DNA of 64,000 nucleotides from Chlorella sorokiniana (lineage: Eukaryota; Chlorophyta; Trebouxiophyceae; Chlorellales; Chlorellaceae), in NCBI GenBank assembly GCA_025917655.1, contig CP084612.1:434001-498000 (forward strand), in the 5' to 3' direction. Position numbers and translations under genes: made by a program. The notes under the pieces were generated by a model. That model was not told the origin of the DNA. It did not search any database and was given only the letters and a program-made list of their open reading frames with translations. Every line of letters starts with the position of its first letter. Position 1 is the first letter of the stretch. Of this stretch, positions 45,217 through 54,931 are shown one piece after another.

Positions 45217-47431
45217 ATGCAGGTGGTCTCCATTCGTTCTGGCCACACGCTCCCCGCTGCCAGCCGCGGCTGGAAATGCCATAGCCGAGCCTGCAATTGG
45301 AACAGAACGCCGATCCGCTGCCTGCAGGGCGACCAGGTGGGGTGCAAGAATTGCTGCGTGCCGGGACTACTGTGCCGCTGCGCTGCAGCCCTGCCGCCTC
45401 CGTTGAGCCACCTGCATTCCGCTGCCCTTGTCTCCTCCCCCAAAGCAGGAGCGCCAGTTGCAAAAGGACATTGAAAGAATCACGGAACAGCAGCCTTCTG
45501 GACCAGACCCTGGTGGCGAGCTGGGTCGCCTGGACCCGCTGCAGGCTCCTGCACATGGTGCGTTTCGCCGTGTACAGGCCCCGCCACATGCTGCGCGCAC
45601 TTCTGAAGCATCCCGTGAGCGGCTTGAGCCTACAGAGCATGAAACTTTGCATAGTTATGAGGCCAGGTCGTTCTGCTTGTGCGCAGCCGAAGCAGACTGC
45701 AGCTCCTTCCCCTCTGGCGGCAGCAGCACCCCCACAGCACGGAGCTGGATGTGGATTCTGAGCTGCTGAGAGCCCTGCAGCCGCTCCTGATGGACACCCG
45801 AGCCCGCCTGCACGGCACAGCAGAAGGTGCGGCGGCCCGGAGAGAAGCTGCCCAAGGCAGCAAAAGCCTTCTGACCTCAGCGCGCCTGATCGCATCCATA
45901 AGTCGGCCAACACGTGTCCATCAACTGCGCCGTCCTCTCATCCCTTTGTCCTGCAGGCAAGCACCCGTCCCCACACGCGGTCGCGGCCGCCGCTCTTGCC
46001 ACGGCTGAGGCCAGCGGTGCGCTTCCACCACTGGCGGGGCCGCAGCGGGCGGCCCTGGAGGGTCTCTTCGCACGCCTGGCAGAGACCATGGGCAAGGGCG
46101 GCGAGCAGCCTGGCCTTGCGCCTTTAGGCGAGTCGCATCAAGGGGTGCTGTTGCAACCATGAGTTTTGCGGCGCAGTTGGCAGCGCGGCTGCACCGTTCT
46201 GGGCTGTTGGTCCATGCAGCCATGCTCAGCGCTACGTGCCCGACCAGCCCGCTTCTGGTTGCCGGACCCTGCAGGCTCAAGCGGCGGCGGGGCTCTGGAA
46301 GGCGAGGAGGACGCTGCCCAGCGTATACGGCCGCACCAGAGGTGGGTGTATGCCCAGCCGACGCGCGGGTGCAGGCACCCATGGTGGGGTGGGGCCACCA
46401 TGCCGTGGCAAACCTGTCATTCATCTCTTGCTCCTCATCAACGCAGTCATCTCGTCTCACGTTTCATTGTTCCTGCGCTGCAGGGAGCTGATGGAAACGG
46501 TGATCAACACACACCTGAGCGGCGGCGGCGCCGCCCATCGCAGCAGTAAGCCTGCTGCTTGACCGCTTTGAGCTTGACTACGAAAGTCATATGACTGGGA
46601 AGTGGGTTGACTCAGGCACTGGTGCACAGAAATGGGTTCACAGGGACCGCAATCTCCCTTCGACATTGCAGGCGGGCCCAAGGACAGCGCCAAGGCTGGC
46701 GGCGAGGTGGGGAACATCGCGCTGCAGTCAGGTGCGCGGCTGCGCTCATTGCTTGCGGGCGCGTAGGTGTGCAATGCAGCGCCTCCTGACGATGACAAAT
46801 GTAGAAGTTTACAGCTGCTTTCTTCAATGCTCTTTCCCCCACTTCCGGACAGACACCCATCGCATCGCTGAGCCACGTGGCGTGCCCGCTGAAAGCGGTA
46901 CTGACCGCGCACAGCGGTATGCCCAGGAGCATGAGGAGGAGATGGTGAATCGTGGCTTGCAGCCTGGTCGGTGCCCCTCTGCTGCCTTGCCCTACCGCCC
47001 GCGCCCAACCCCCCACCCACCCACGAAAACCTTTACCACAAATACAGTCACACCAACAACCCGTACTGCATCTCATCACACGCATGATTTGCTCGCAAAC
47101 TCAACCCAACAGGAATTGTCAAACCTGCCGAGGGCCAGCCCCGCAGACTTGCAGCGCCAGCGCGACTGGGAACAGAGCGGGAGGGGCGGGGGGCCAATGC
47201 TGCCATCGAGGGCGATGCGCCGGCCGCAGGGGATGGCATGCAGGTGAGCTGAGGGTTCTTGCAGCTCCGCAGTGCAAGCAGGGGCGGGGGCACAGTCCTG
47301 CATTGATGGGCGGTATGTGCCTTTCTGATGCACCTTCTCGCATATGCCGCCGTCAGGTGGTGGGCTCCCCAGAGGAGATGCGCCAGATTGGCGGCAGCGG
47401 CGGCCCCGCCAGCTCAACAGACGACGCTTGA
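45217..47431 (+). CDS. Hypothetical protein, acidic and multi-exon
   Basis: Not recognised. Exon 1 (45217 to about 45336) starts MQVVSIRSGHTLPAASRGW. Later exons are near 45448-45680 (RQLQKDIERITEQQPSGPDP), 45740-45830 (LDVDSELLRALQPLLMDTRA), 45957-46127 (HAVAAAALATAEASGALPPL, ALEGLFARLAETMGKGGEQP), 46273-46342 (GGALEGEEDAAQRI), 46484-46546 (ELMETVINTHLSGGGAAH), 46671-46731 (GPKDSAKAGGEVGNIALQ), 46852-46968 (AQRYAQEHEEEMVNRGLQP), 47111-47244 and 47357-47431 (VVGSPEEMRQIGGSGGPASS, stop 47431). TGTAA at 47578-47582 follows 147 bases after the stop. The exon bearing LDVDSELL is in a different frame from the end of the preceding block, so a join or base is missing near 45720. No membrane segment or known motif is visible. 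Confidence 0.5.
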
Positions 47432-47577
47432 CCGGCTGGCGCAGCATGGCGATGATGTGCACAGCTGAGAAGTTGACAAAGCTACTTAGTGCATGGCTGG
47501 CTTGTGTTGCTTCTAAACTTCATGCACAGCGTTCAAAGTGCTGCCCAAATGTGAAAAAGTGCCCCTGTCTGCACAGT

Positions 47578-47582
47578 TGTAA
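47578..47582 (+). terminator. TGTAA polyadenylation signal
   Basis: TGTAA lies 147 bases after the stop of the + hypothetical gene ending at 47431. Confidence 0.5.
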
Positions 47583-47639
47583 CTTGCTGGCAGGCGCTTC
47601 ACGATTCGCCTTCCTGTCCAGATGATTGCTCCGCATTGC

Positions 47640-50495
47640 TCAGCTGCTTCCTCCTCTCCTCTGTTCATCGCTCTGCCCCTGCACACCCTGCCCCTGCACC
47701 TGCGGTTGCATGGTGGGGGCGCCGGCACCCTTCAGGCCCTCCCGAGCAGCAGCCGCTGCCTCCTCCACGCTCAGCCCTCCAGCTGGAGATGATCCCCTTG
47801 AAGCTTGCTGGGCAGCTTGCTCCTCGCCTGGGCCGCGCTTCATGTCCTGCAGGTAGCAGCACCAGCCAGCTGTTGCTGCAAAGAAACACCCTGTGTCATG
47901 CAACAGAATGCAAAGCACCGCCCGTCTTCTTCCAGGGGTTATGACAGACGCACCATGACCTCCGCCTCCTCCTCAGCCATGCGTCGCTCCCGTCCCTCTG
48001 CACCGATGGAAGCGCAACATAGACAGGGGACGTGAATCGCGCATAATGGGCAGCAATTTGCATGTGCAAGCCCATCAAGAAGAGGAGCCGTGGCAGGAGT
48101 GCAGCAGAGAGGCGCTGACCCCCCCACCAGGCTCGCGCATGACGGTGGTTGAAGACGGCGAGGGCTGGGCGGCGTGCCCCTTGACACCGCCACCTTGTTT
48201 TATGTGCTGCAACTTGAAGATTCGGGTGCTGTTGGAACTGCCAGTACAGCATCATTGTTGGCACGGGCAGGCTGTGGTGGGGTTCATTGACCTCACCATG
48301 ACATCCGCCTCTGCTTCTGCTTTCCGATGCTCCCGCCCCTCTGCACCGGCAGTGACGCAGAGGCACCCTCTCAGCCGGATGCCTTGTCCTCTGTTTCAGG
48401 GTTGTCGACTTTACAGCCTCAGCGCTTCTGCATGTTGTAGCACAGGCCTTCTCCCCTACTGCAGCGCATCGCCAACGACCAACGATGTACTGCCGCTCAG
48501 CGCTGCGTACCTGGCTTTGCCTCGCCAGCACTCATGTGAGAGGCACTGTCCGGCGGCATGTTGCTTGCGGCTGGCCCTGCGCATCAAAGCAGATCACGAT
48601 CTGGAGCCGCGACTTCAAAGCGCGAAGCCAAAGAGGCATCACGCCTGGTGCCCTGCAGCTGGCTGCGCACTTGAAGCCAGCCACTGTGCATTATCAACCG
48701 TAATTCTCACCCCCGGAGCTGTGCCTGGCAATGTCGTCTGTGGTCGCCCGACGAACGACCCCAGGCATTTCATTGTACACGTCAGCAATGAAGGGCTTGG
48801 TGTCTGCAGGCAGTGGAACAGCGGGCGTAAGTTCCTACGCTCGAGCGCAAGTCGCAGCAGAGTGTCGCTGAATGTTGCAGGGTGGCGGATTGCGAGAGGC
48901 TGGCAAGTGGACGGGGTTTGGTGCCTCTGTTTTATTCGAATGTTCTGTGTAAAGAGATGCCTTGGGCTGAACCCTCCGCCCCCTCACCCTCACCCGTAAT
49001 CAGCTCCTCATCCAGGTCCAGCGGATCATCCGGCAGCATCTCCTCCTCCTCGCTGGCCAGGTCAGCCACGCGCAGGTGCTTGTCGGGGAGTCCACCTCGG
49101 GCTCTGCACATGCACATGCATGCAAGGAGGGGTGGCGAGGGGTGGCAGGCACAGCTCAGGGTGCGGTGGGAGGAGGGCTGTGGATGGTGGCACCCAGCCG
49201 GAAGCTGCACTGCCGGGTGGAAGCCTGCTTGGCTGGAAGCAAACGTTGTGCACAGGAGCAAAGGCAAGCGTGCCCCGGGCCTGCTGCGCTGTTTTTGAAG
49301 ACCAGCACACTTCGAAGCATCAGCGCAGCATGGGAAGCAGCATGAGCGCAGCGCACCAGGCGGGTACTCCGGGGGCAGGTGAGCCATCTCGCGGTACAGG
49401 TCACCCGCAGCCAGGCGCTGTGATGCAGTTTGATTGTGGGTGGGGTGGGGTAGAGGTGGGTGTGGGGGCGGCGGGGGCCAGTTCCACACACATGCATCAC
49501 TCACATGCTTACAGCATACTGGCAGTAGGTTGCAGCAACGAGCGGCTGCTTATTTGTGACGCAGCACTTGCAGCAGCAGCAGGCGGGCTGCCGGCGTGCT
49601 CGGCACTGCAGCCTGGTTGTCTTGCCTGGTTCATCGGCACATCTGAGTCTGCGTCGCCTGCATGGTCAGGAAGACGGGCAAAGTGCTCAAGCTGCAGATA
49701 CAACAGGCAACTAGAGGGTGATAATGCTGCTACGTTGGAACGACAATTACAAAGAAGGGAGGAGGCAAGAATGGGGAGGCTCGGCACAGCTGTCGACTTT
49801 GTGCACCAGGTGCAGGTTGCCTGTGGACAGGTCGGTCCCATGTGGCGGGGTCGCCCCAGGGCGCTCTCCCCGCTCCCCCGCGCTTATCAAGACGAGCCAG
49901 CCGACATGTGCATAACAGCTGCTGAAATACCATCTGCTTGAGTGGGCGTCTTGCCTGCTTCAGCTCGGCCGGCAACGCCGTCCACTCAAGCAGATAGTCA
50001 TTCAGCAGCCGTCATGTACAAGTAAGTTGGCCCGTTTCAAAAAGCGTGGGAAAAGCGAACAGTGCCACACATGAATAGTGAAACAGTTGCTGCGCTAGCT
50101 CACTGGGCAGGTAGGCCTCCTCATCGGACGTGTCCGCCAGGATGCGGCGGCGGCGGTCGGCACTCAGCGGCGAACCGCCCTGCATGCAGCCATGGGGTAA
50201 GGATGCGGCTCGCGTGGATGGCCATCCACCACTGCAGGGACTGCGGGATGACAGAGCTTCCGTGGCACACACTTTGCCGCCGCTGCCGTGTCTGTGCACC
50301 CGTCCGCCAGCTTGCCTGCTCCTCCTCGTGAAACGCGCGCACTTGCTTCGCCGCAGCACGCCGCCGCCAGCCAGCACCCAGAGGGCTGCAGCCCCCTGGC
50401 CTGGCTGGAGCAGCCGAGGCCAATGGCCGCGTGGTGGTAGCCTTGGAGGGCGCCAGGGTGCCCACCCCATACCTTGGACTCATCACAGCCTGCAT
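47640..50495 (-). CDS. Plastid-type hypothetical protein with a duplicated, mutually exclusive exon
   Basis: The gene model is complete and in phase without any correction: exons 50316-50495, 50104-50179, 49626-49657, 49357-49417, 48994-49095, 48711-48803, then one of 48297-48340 or 47954-47997, then 47640-47846. Either choice gives 264 residues. The first 50 residues (MQAVMSPRYGVGTLAPSKAT...) are Ser/Thr/Ala/Arg-rich without acidic residues, like a chloroplast transit peptide. The mature part is strongly acidic (LADTSDEEAYLPSDADSD, LASEEEEMLPDDPLDLDEEL), with LYREMAHLPPEYPP and KPFIADVYNEMPGVVRR, and a Gln/Gly-rich tail. No family is recognised. The introns after exons 1 and 3 have GC donors. 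Start choice: ATG 50495 is the only one giving a transit-like N-terminus in phase with exon 2; an ATG at 50609 is in frame but adds Cys/Phe-rich residues. Confidence 0.72.
47954..47997 (-). other. Exon 7b, second copy of the duplicated 44-nt exon
   Basis: It encodes EGRERRMAEEEAEVM in the same phase as 7a and is followed by GTGCGT. It is preceded by GGTGCAG, like 7a. Same length (44), same acceptor context and about 80 percent identity to 7a. Using both copies would shift the frame, so they must be alternatives, or one is unused. Confidence 0.65.
48297..48340 (-). other. Exon 7a, one copy of the duplicated 44-nt exon
   Basis: It encodes EGREHRKAEAEADVM when joined to exon 6 in phase 1 and is followed by GTGAGG. 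It is preceded by GGTGCAG. Length 44 bases; it ends in phase 0, matching exon 8 at 47846. Confidence 0.65.
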
Positions 50496-51080
50496 GACGG
50501 GTCTCCTTGAGCTACCAAACACACAAACTGAAGCTGCAGGCAGCCAAAACGCTCTTGAGTTGCAAGCAGAATCTGCGCTGATGCTGGCGTGAAGGTGCTG
50601 TGCGGCCAAAATCGGGCAGGGCCAGCTGTCATAAGCTGGCTTTCAATTCGTCGTCTGTGACACGGTCCTGTTGCTATTGTTTTGGGGGTTCTGTTTCTCT
50701 TGCATGATAGTGAGGTTGGCCAGGCTGGCGTTGCAGCAGAGGACAGCGTGTTACAGCCGTCAACAAGGCTGCCAGCCAGAGCTGTGCGTCGAAGGGGAGC
50801 ACGTCACAGAGGATCAAGGGCATTGTGCTGGGCAGCATCTGAAGGCTATGTGTATTGTGCCACTGTCTCATGAGCCTGTGCCACTGGCGCCAAGCTCAAA
50901 GAGGGTCAACGTGTGGTGACCTGGCGCCCGCTGCCCGTCTGCATCATGCGATTCGGTGGCTCATATGGCCGATGCCTCCCATCAACCAACGCAAGATCCA
51001 TCTGCGTAAATTAAGTACAGCCTGTGTTGGGTCGGCAGCAGTCCCGATAACTTTTCAGCAGCAGGCTTGGCCGCCGGTGG
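50496..51080. other. Intergenic region between divergent genes
   Basis: Lies between the plastid-type gene (-) and homoserine dehydrogenase (+). No gene supported; it probably holds both promoters. No TATA box is evident. Confidence 0.5.
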
Positions 51081-51104
51081 ATGGCGGGGTTGTTGAGGAG
51101 AGCA

Positions 51105-54100
51105 ATGGGCGACACAATAGCCATAGCAGTGGGACTTGTGGGTCCAGGCGCCGTGGGCAGAGCTCTGCTCGAGCAGCTGCGCGTGGAGGTGAGCCGTGCA
51201 GCACTCGGGGCGCTTTAAGTGATTGCAAGCGGTCTTGTGGACCTGCAAAGCGCTGTGTTGTCTATGAGCGGTCCTCTCGGGCGGCCACCTGCCGCCGCTC
51301 CTCGTCACGGGCAATAGTTTGACGCTTTTCTGCTCCTCTCATGCGGAAACGCTGCTGTGCAGAGGCCCAACCTGCTGCAGAAGTACCGGATAGACCTGCA
51401 GGTGCAGGGTATCCTCAACTCCAGCCAGGTCTGTGCAGGCTCTGCACCGCCGCTGCCCTCCTCCCCGCTTGCCTGCTCGCCGTTTCCGCTGCCGACGAGC
51501 GGGGCTCGCGCCTCGGGCGCGCTGCCCCGAAGACAAGAGGGCGGCGCGCTGCTGTATGCAGGGGTATTGGCTTTGAGCCTGCTGCTGGCTGGATGCCCTG
51601 CCGCAGGTGCTGCTGGGCAAGGAGGGCCACCCCATTGACCTTGAAACGTACGACGAGCAGCTGCTCAACTCATGTGAGCGTTCCGCCCTGCCAGCTGGGT
51701 CAAGTACAGCTGGGTCACAGCATGGCAGCAACGACAAGCAGTGTTCATAGTGGGGCTATACGGTTGTTTGCTCGCCCGGGCGCCCTTTGCGCCAAGCTCC
51801 CCCAGACCCTTATGCCCCGCCCCGGTGCCCGCCGCCCCCCCCGCAGCCGCCGACGCGTCGCTGGGCGTGCTGACGCAGCACCTGCGCGACTCGCCGCTGC
51901 CCCACAAGGTGGTGGTCGACTGCACCGCCTCCGCCTACGTGCCGCAGTTCTACCGCCGCTGGATGGATGAGGTGGGCGCAGCGGGCGGTTGAGGTTGCCG
52001 GGCACTGATGTGCGGGAGAGCGGCTGGCTGGGTGGAGGGGAGGAAGGGTGCAGGGGCCAACTGTCATGGGGCAGGCGTGGGTTGTGCATGAGGGGTTGGG
52101 CGCTTGGGAAGCATGAGCGCTGGCTTCCGCTGCCATTCATGGACTGCTTCACTGCGCCCCTGCGCTCCTCCTACCCCTACCCCCACACCTCCCCTGCGCC
52201 CACATTGTTCGCAGGGCATCCACGTGGTGACCCCCAACAAGAAGCTGAACAGCGGACCCCTGGCAGAGTATCTTGCGGTGAAGCAGCTGCAGCGGGCGGG
52301 CAAGGCACACTACATGTGAGCGCGCGCGCGTGCCCGGCTTTCTTTGCATGTGGGCATGTACGCACGGCAGTGGTGGGCAGCGGGAGGGACCGTTTGCGCT
52401 GCCTGGGAGGATGCGTTGACGCGCAGCGGCGCTGCAACCCGCGGCCGCTTTGGCCGCCAAGCAGCCGCCCCCTGAAGCCGCTCTCGACATCCTCTCCTTC
52501 CCTGTCGCCGCCACGCCTGTGCTGCTGCAGGTACGAGGGCACCGTGGGCGCAGGCCTGCCCGTCATCAGCACCCTCAAATCGCTGCTGGACAGCGGGGAC
52601 GAGGTGCAGCGCATCGAGGGCATCTTCAGGTGGGCGAGTCGGCGACCGGGGCTGGGCGCGCATGCCGGCGCCCATGCTGGGCTGGGCGCTGCGGAGTTGG
52701 TGTCGGGCCAGTGATGCGAAAACGCGCGCTGACGCTGCGTGCCTTTGAGCACGCCATCTCTCGGTGCCCACGCCGTGGCCTCGCCGCGCTCTCCACCCGC
52801 CTTTCACTGCCCCTCCCTGCCCCCTGTCCTGCTTGCCCCCGCAGCGGCACCCTCTCCTACATCTTCAACGAACTGGCTCCCGGCAAGACGTTCAGCGAGG
52901 TGGTGTGGGGGCCAGGCGGCGCGGCTACACCGAGCCAGACCCGCGGGACGATCTGTCGGGTGGGTGGAAAGGAGGAAGGGGGCGGAGGCAGGAGCACGCG
53001 TGAGGAGCCAGGCCTGGAGGCAGCACGTCAGCCTGATCCGGGGAACGGCCTGGGTGGCTGAGCGGCTTTGGCTTGGCCCACAGCAGCGCAGCGCATACGA
53101 GGGAGCGTGTAAGGGTGTCCCAGCGGGCTATGCTGTGCGTTTGCTTGAGTAGGGAGCCTGCTGAGCCTGCTGTGGTCGCATCGCGCCGCAGGCACCGATG
53201 TCACGCGCAAGGTCATCACGCTGGCCCGCGAGTGCGGCAACAAGATCGAGCTGTCCTCGGTGAACACCGGTGAGCGCTGCGGAGGTGTTTCGACCGTCAA
53301 ACGAGGGGATCGGTGCTTGCTTGTGTGTGTCAGGCGTGTCAGTCTGTCTGGTGCTGGCCGGCGAGGCAGGAAGCAGCGCGAGGCAGCAAGCAGCAGTGCA
53401 GGCGGTTGCCTGAGCCGCCCCACCAGGGCAACTTTGTTGTGCCCCGGACACCCCCCGCCCCCCCATCCCCCTTCCCCCCCCGCCCTTCCGCTTCCTCCAC
53501 AAAACAAGGCAGAAGTGCACTGCTTGGTCACCTGCTGTGTTTTTTTTCCCGCTGCCCGCAGAGAGCCTGGTGCCCGAGCCGCTGCAGAAGGCGCAGTCAC
53601 CCCAGCAGTTCATGGACTCCCTGCACGAGGTGGGGTGGTCGGGCGTGGTGGGGGCTGGCGGGAGAACAGTGCAGCGGTGTTTGGGTGTGGTGGGGGCGGC
53701 AGGGGAATGGTGTAGCGATGAAGGTGGCAGCAGTAGCGACGCGGCAGGAAGCAGGGTACCGCTTTGCATCCCAGCTGACGACCAGCGCGGTGCCATTGTA
53801 CTGCGAGTGCTCCTGCTCACGCCCTGTACCTCCCTGCCCCGTACCGTCCCTGCCCTGGCAGTACGACGGCCTCATGGCGGCACGGGTACAGGAGGCGGAG
53901 GCGTGCGGGGAGGTGCTGCGGTATGTGGGGTCCTTCGATGCAGAGAGCGGCGTGTGCCAGGTGCGGGTGTGGCGGCGCAGATGGTATGTGTGTGTGTGTG
54001 TGTGCGTATACGTATGTGTCCCGTCGGGCTGCCGATCTCCAGCAGTAGCGCCTTGGGTGGCATGGCAGAAACACAATGTTGATTTTTTTACTGTGGTGTG

Positions 54101-54504
54101 AGGCAGACTGCTGCCGTGGTCCCATGCCAGACGACCGCCCTGTTCCCAACCGTGGCCACCCTTGCTGCAGGTGCTGCTGCGGCGCTACCCCAAGTCCCAC
54201 CCCTTTGCCAACCTGGCGGGCACGGAGAACATCATTGCGTTCACGACGATGCGGTACAGGTGTGGATGGTACCGCCTTGGCTACAGGCCCGATGGAGCGA
54301 CTGCCGTGCGGCAATGGGTGCTGCACTGCGCTGGAAAGGTGCTACAAGGTGTGCACCCGGGCCGACGCTGCCTGCACCCTGCTTCCCCGCCGCAGCAACC
54401 CGCCGTTGATAATCCGCGGGCCCGGCGCGGGCCCTGCGGTGACGGCGGCAGGCGTGTTTGCTGACCTGATCACCCTGGCCCGCTACCTGGGCGCCCCGTC
54501 GTAG
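51105..54504 (+). CDS. HSD: Homoserine dehydrogenase, monofunctional
   Basis: NAD(P)-dependent reduction of aspartate semialdehyde to homoserine, on the path to Thr, Met and Ile, expected in the plastid. Twelve exons: 51105-51188, 51363-51428, 51607-51673, 51847-51971, 52215-52315, 52531-52629, 52845-52959, 53192-53269, 53562-53629, 53862-53960, 54171-54259 and 54396-54504. The Rossmann loop is VGLVGPGAVGRALLEQL. VVTPNKKLNSGPLAEYL holds the conserved Lys, EGTVGAGLPVISTLKSLLDS is the substrate-binding block, and GTLSYIFNEL and GYTEPDPRDDLSG are family signatures. The C-terminus is VFADLITLARYLGAPS. Length is 366 residues once one base is added in exon 7 (GGGGG at 52907-52911), the usual size for the stand-alone enzyme. 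There is no aspartate kinase half, unlike the plant fusion. An in-frame ATG at 51081 would add MAGLLRRA. No clear transit peptide is seen, so an unrecognised upstream exon is possible. Confidence 0.93.
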
Positions 54505-54609
54505 CCCGCCGCCGCAGCCAGGTCTTCAGTCTGTGCTAGCGCCTGCACCGCGTTGCGCTGAGGAGCCGAGTTGGATGGCAAGGCTAGCTTCTCCTCTTTC
54601 CTGTGAGCA

Positions 54610-54614
54610 TGTAA
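54610..54614 (+). terminator. TGTAA polyadenylation signal for homoserine dehydrogenase
   Basis: TGTAA lies 106 bases past the stop codon, in the interval between two convergent genes. Confidence 0.5.
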
Positions 54615-54931
54615 ACGGATGGGTGATAGCAAGATCTGCTTGCTTAGCTCACCCAAGGCACTGGCCACCTGGAAGCGTGTATGTAGCAGTCAGCATACTG
54701 CATCTCTTCGATTCTGTTTCAGACTTGCTGTGCACAGGGCAGGTCCAAACAACAGGGGCAGTCGGTGTACTGCACACCCGTAGTGCAGCAGCGCAGTTCA
54801 GCCAACATCACGGGCCTCCGCTCTTTGAGCTCTGGAAGAGGCACTTCCCTGGATCGCTGCCGCAAACCTGCTGTCTGGTTTAAGCTGCCAGGGAAGCCCG
54901 CGCGCGCCAGCCGCAGCCAGCTCGCCGCCAG

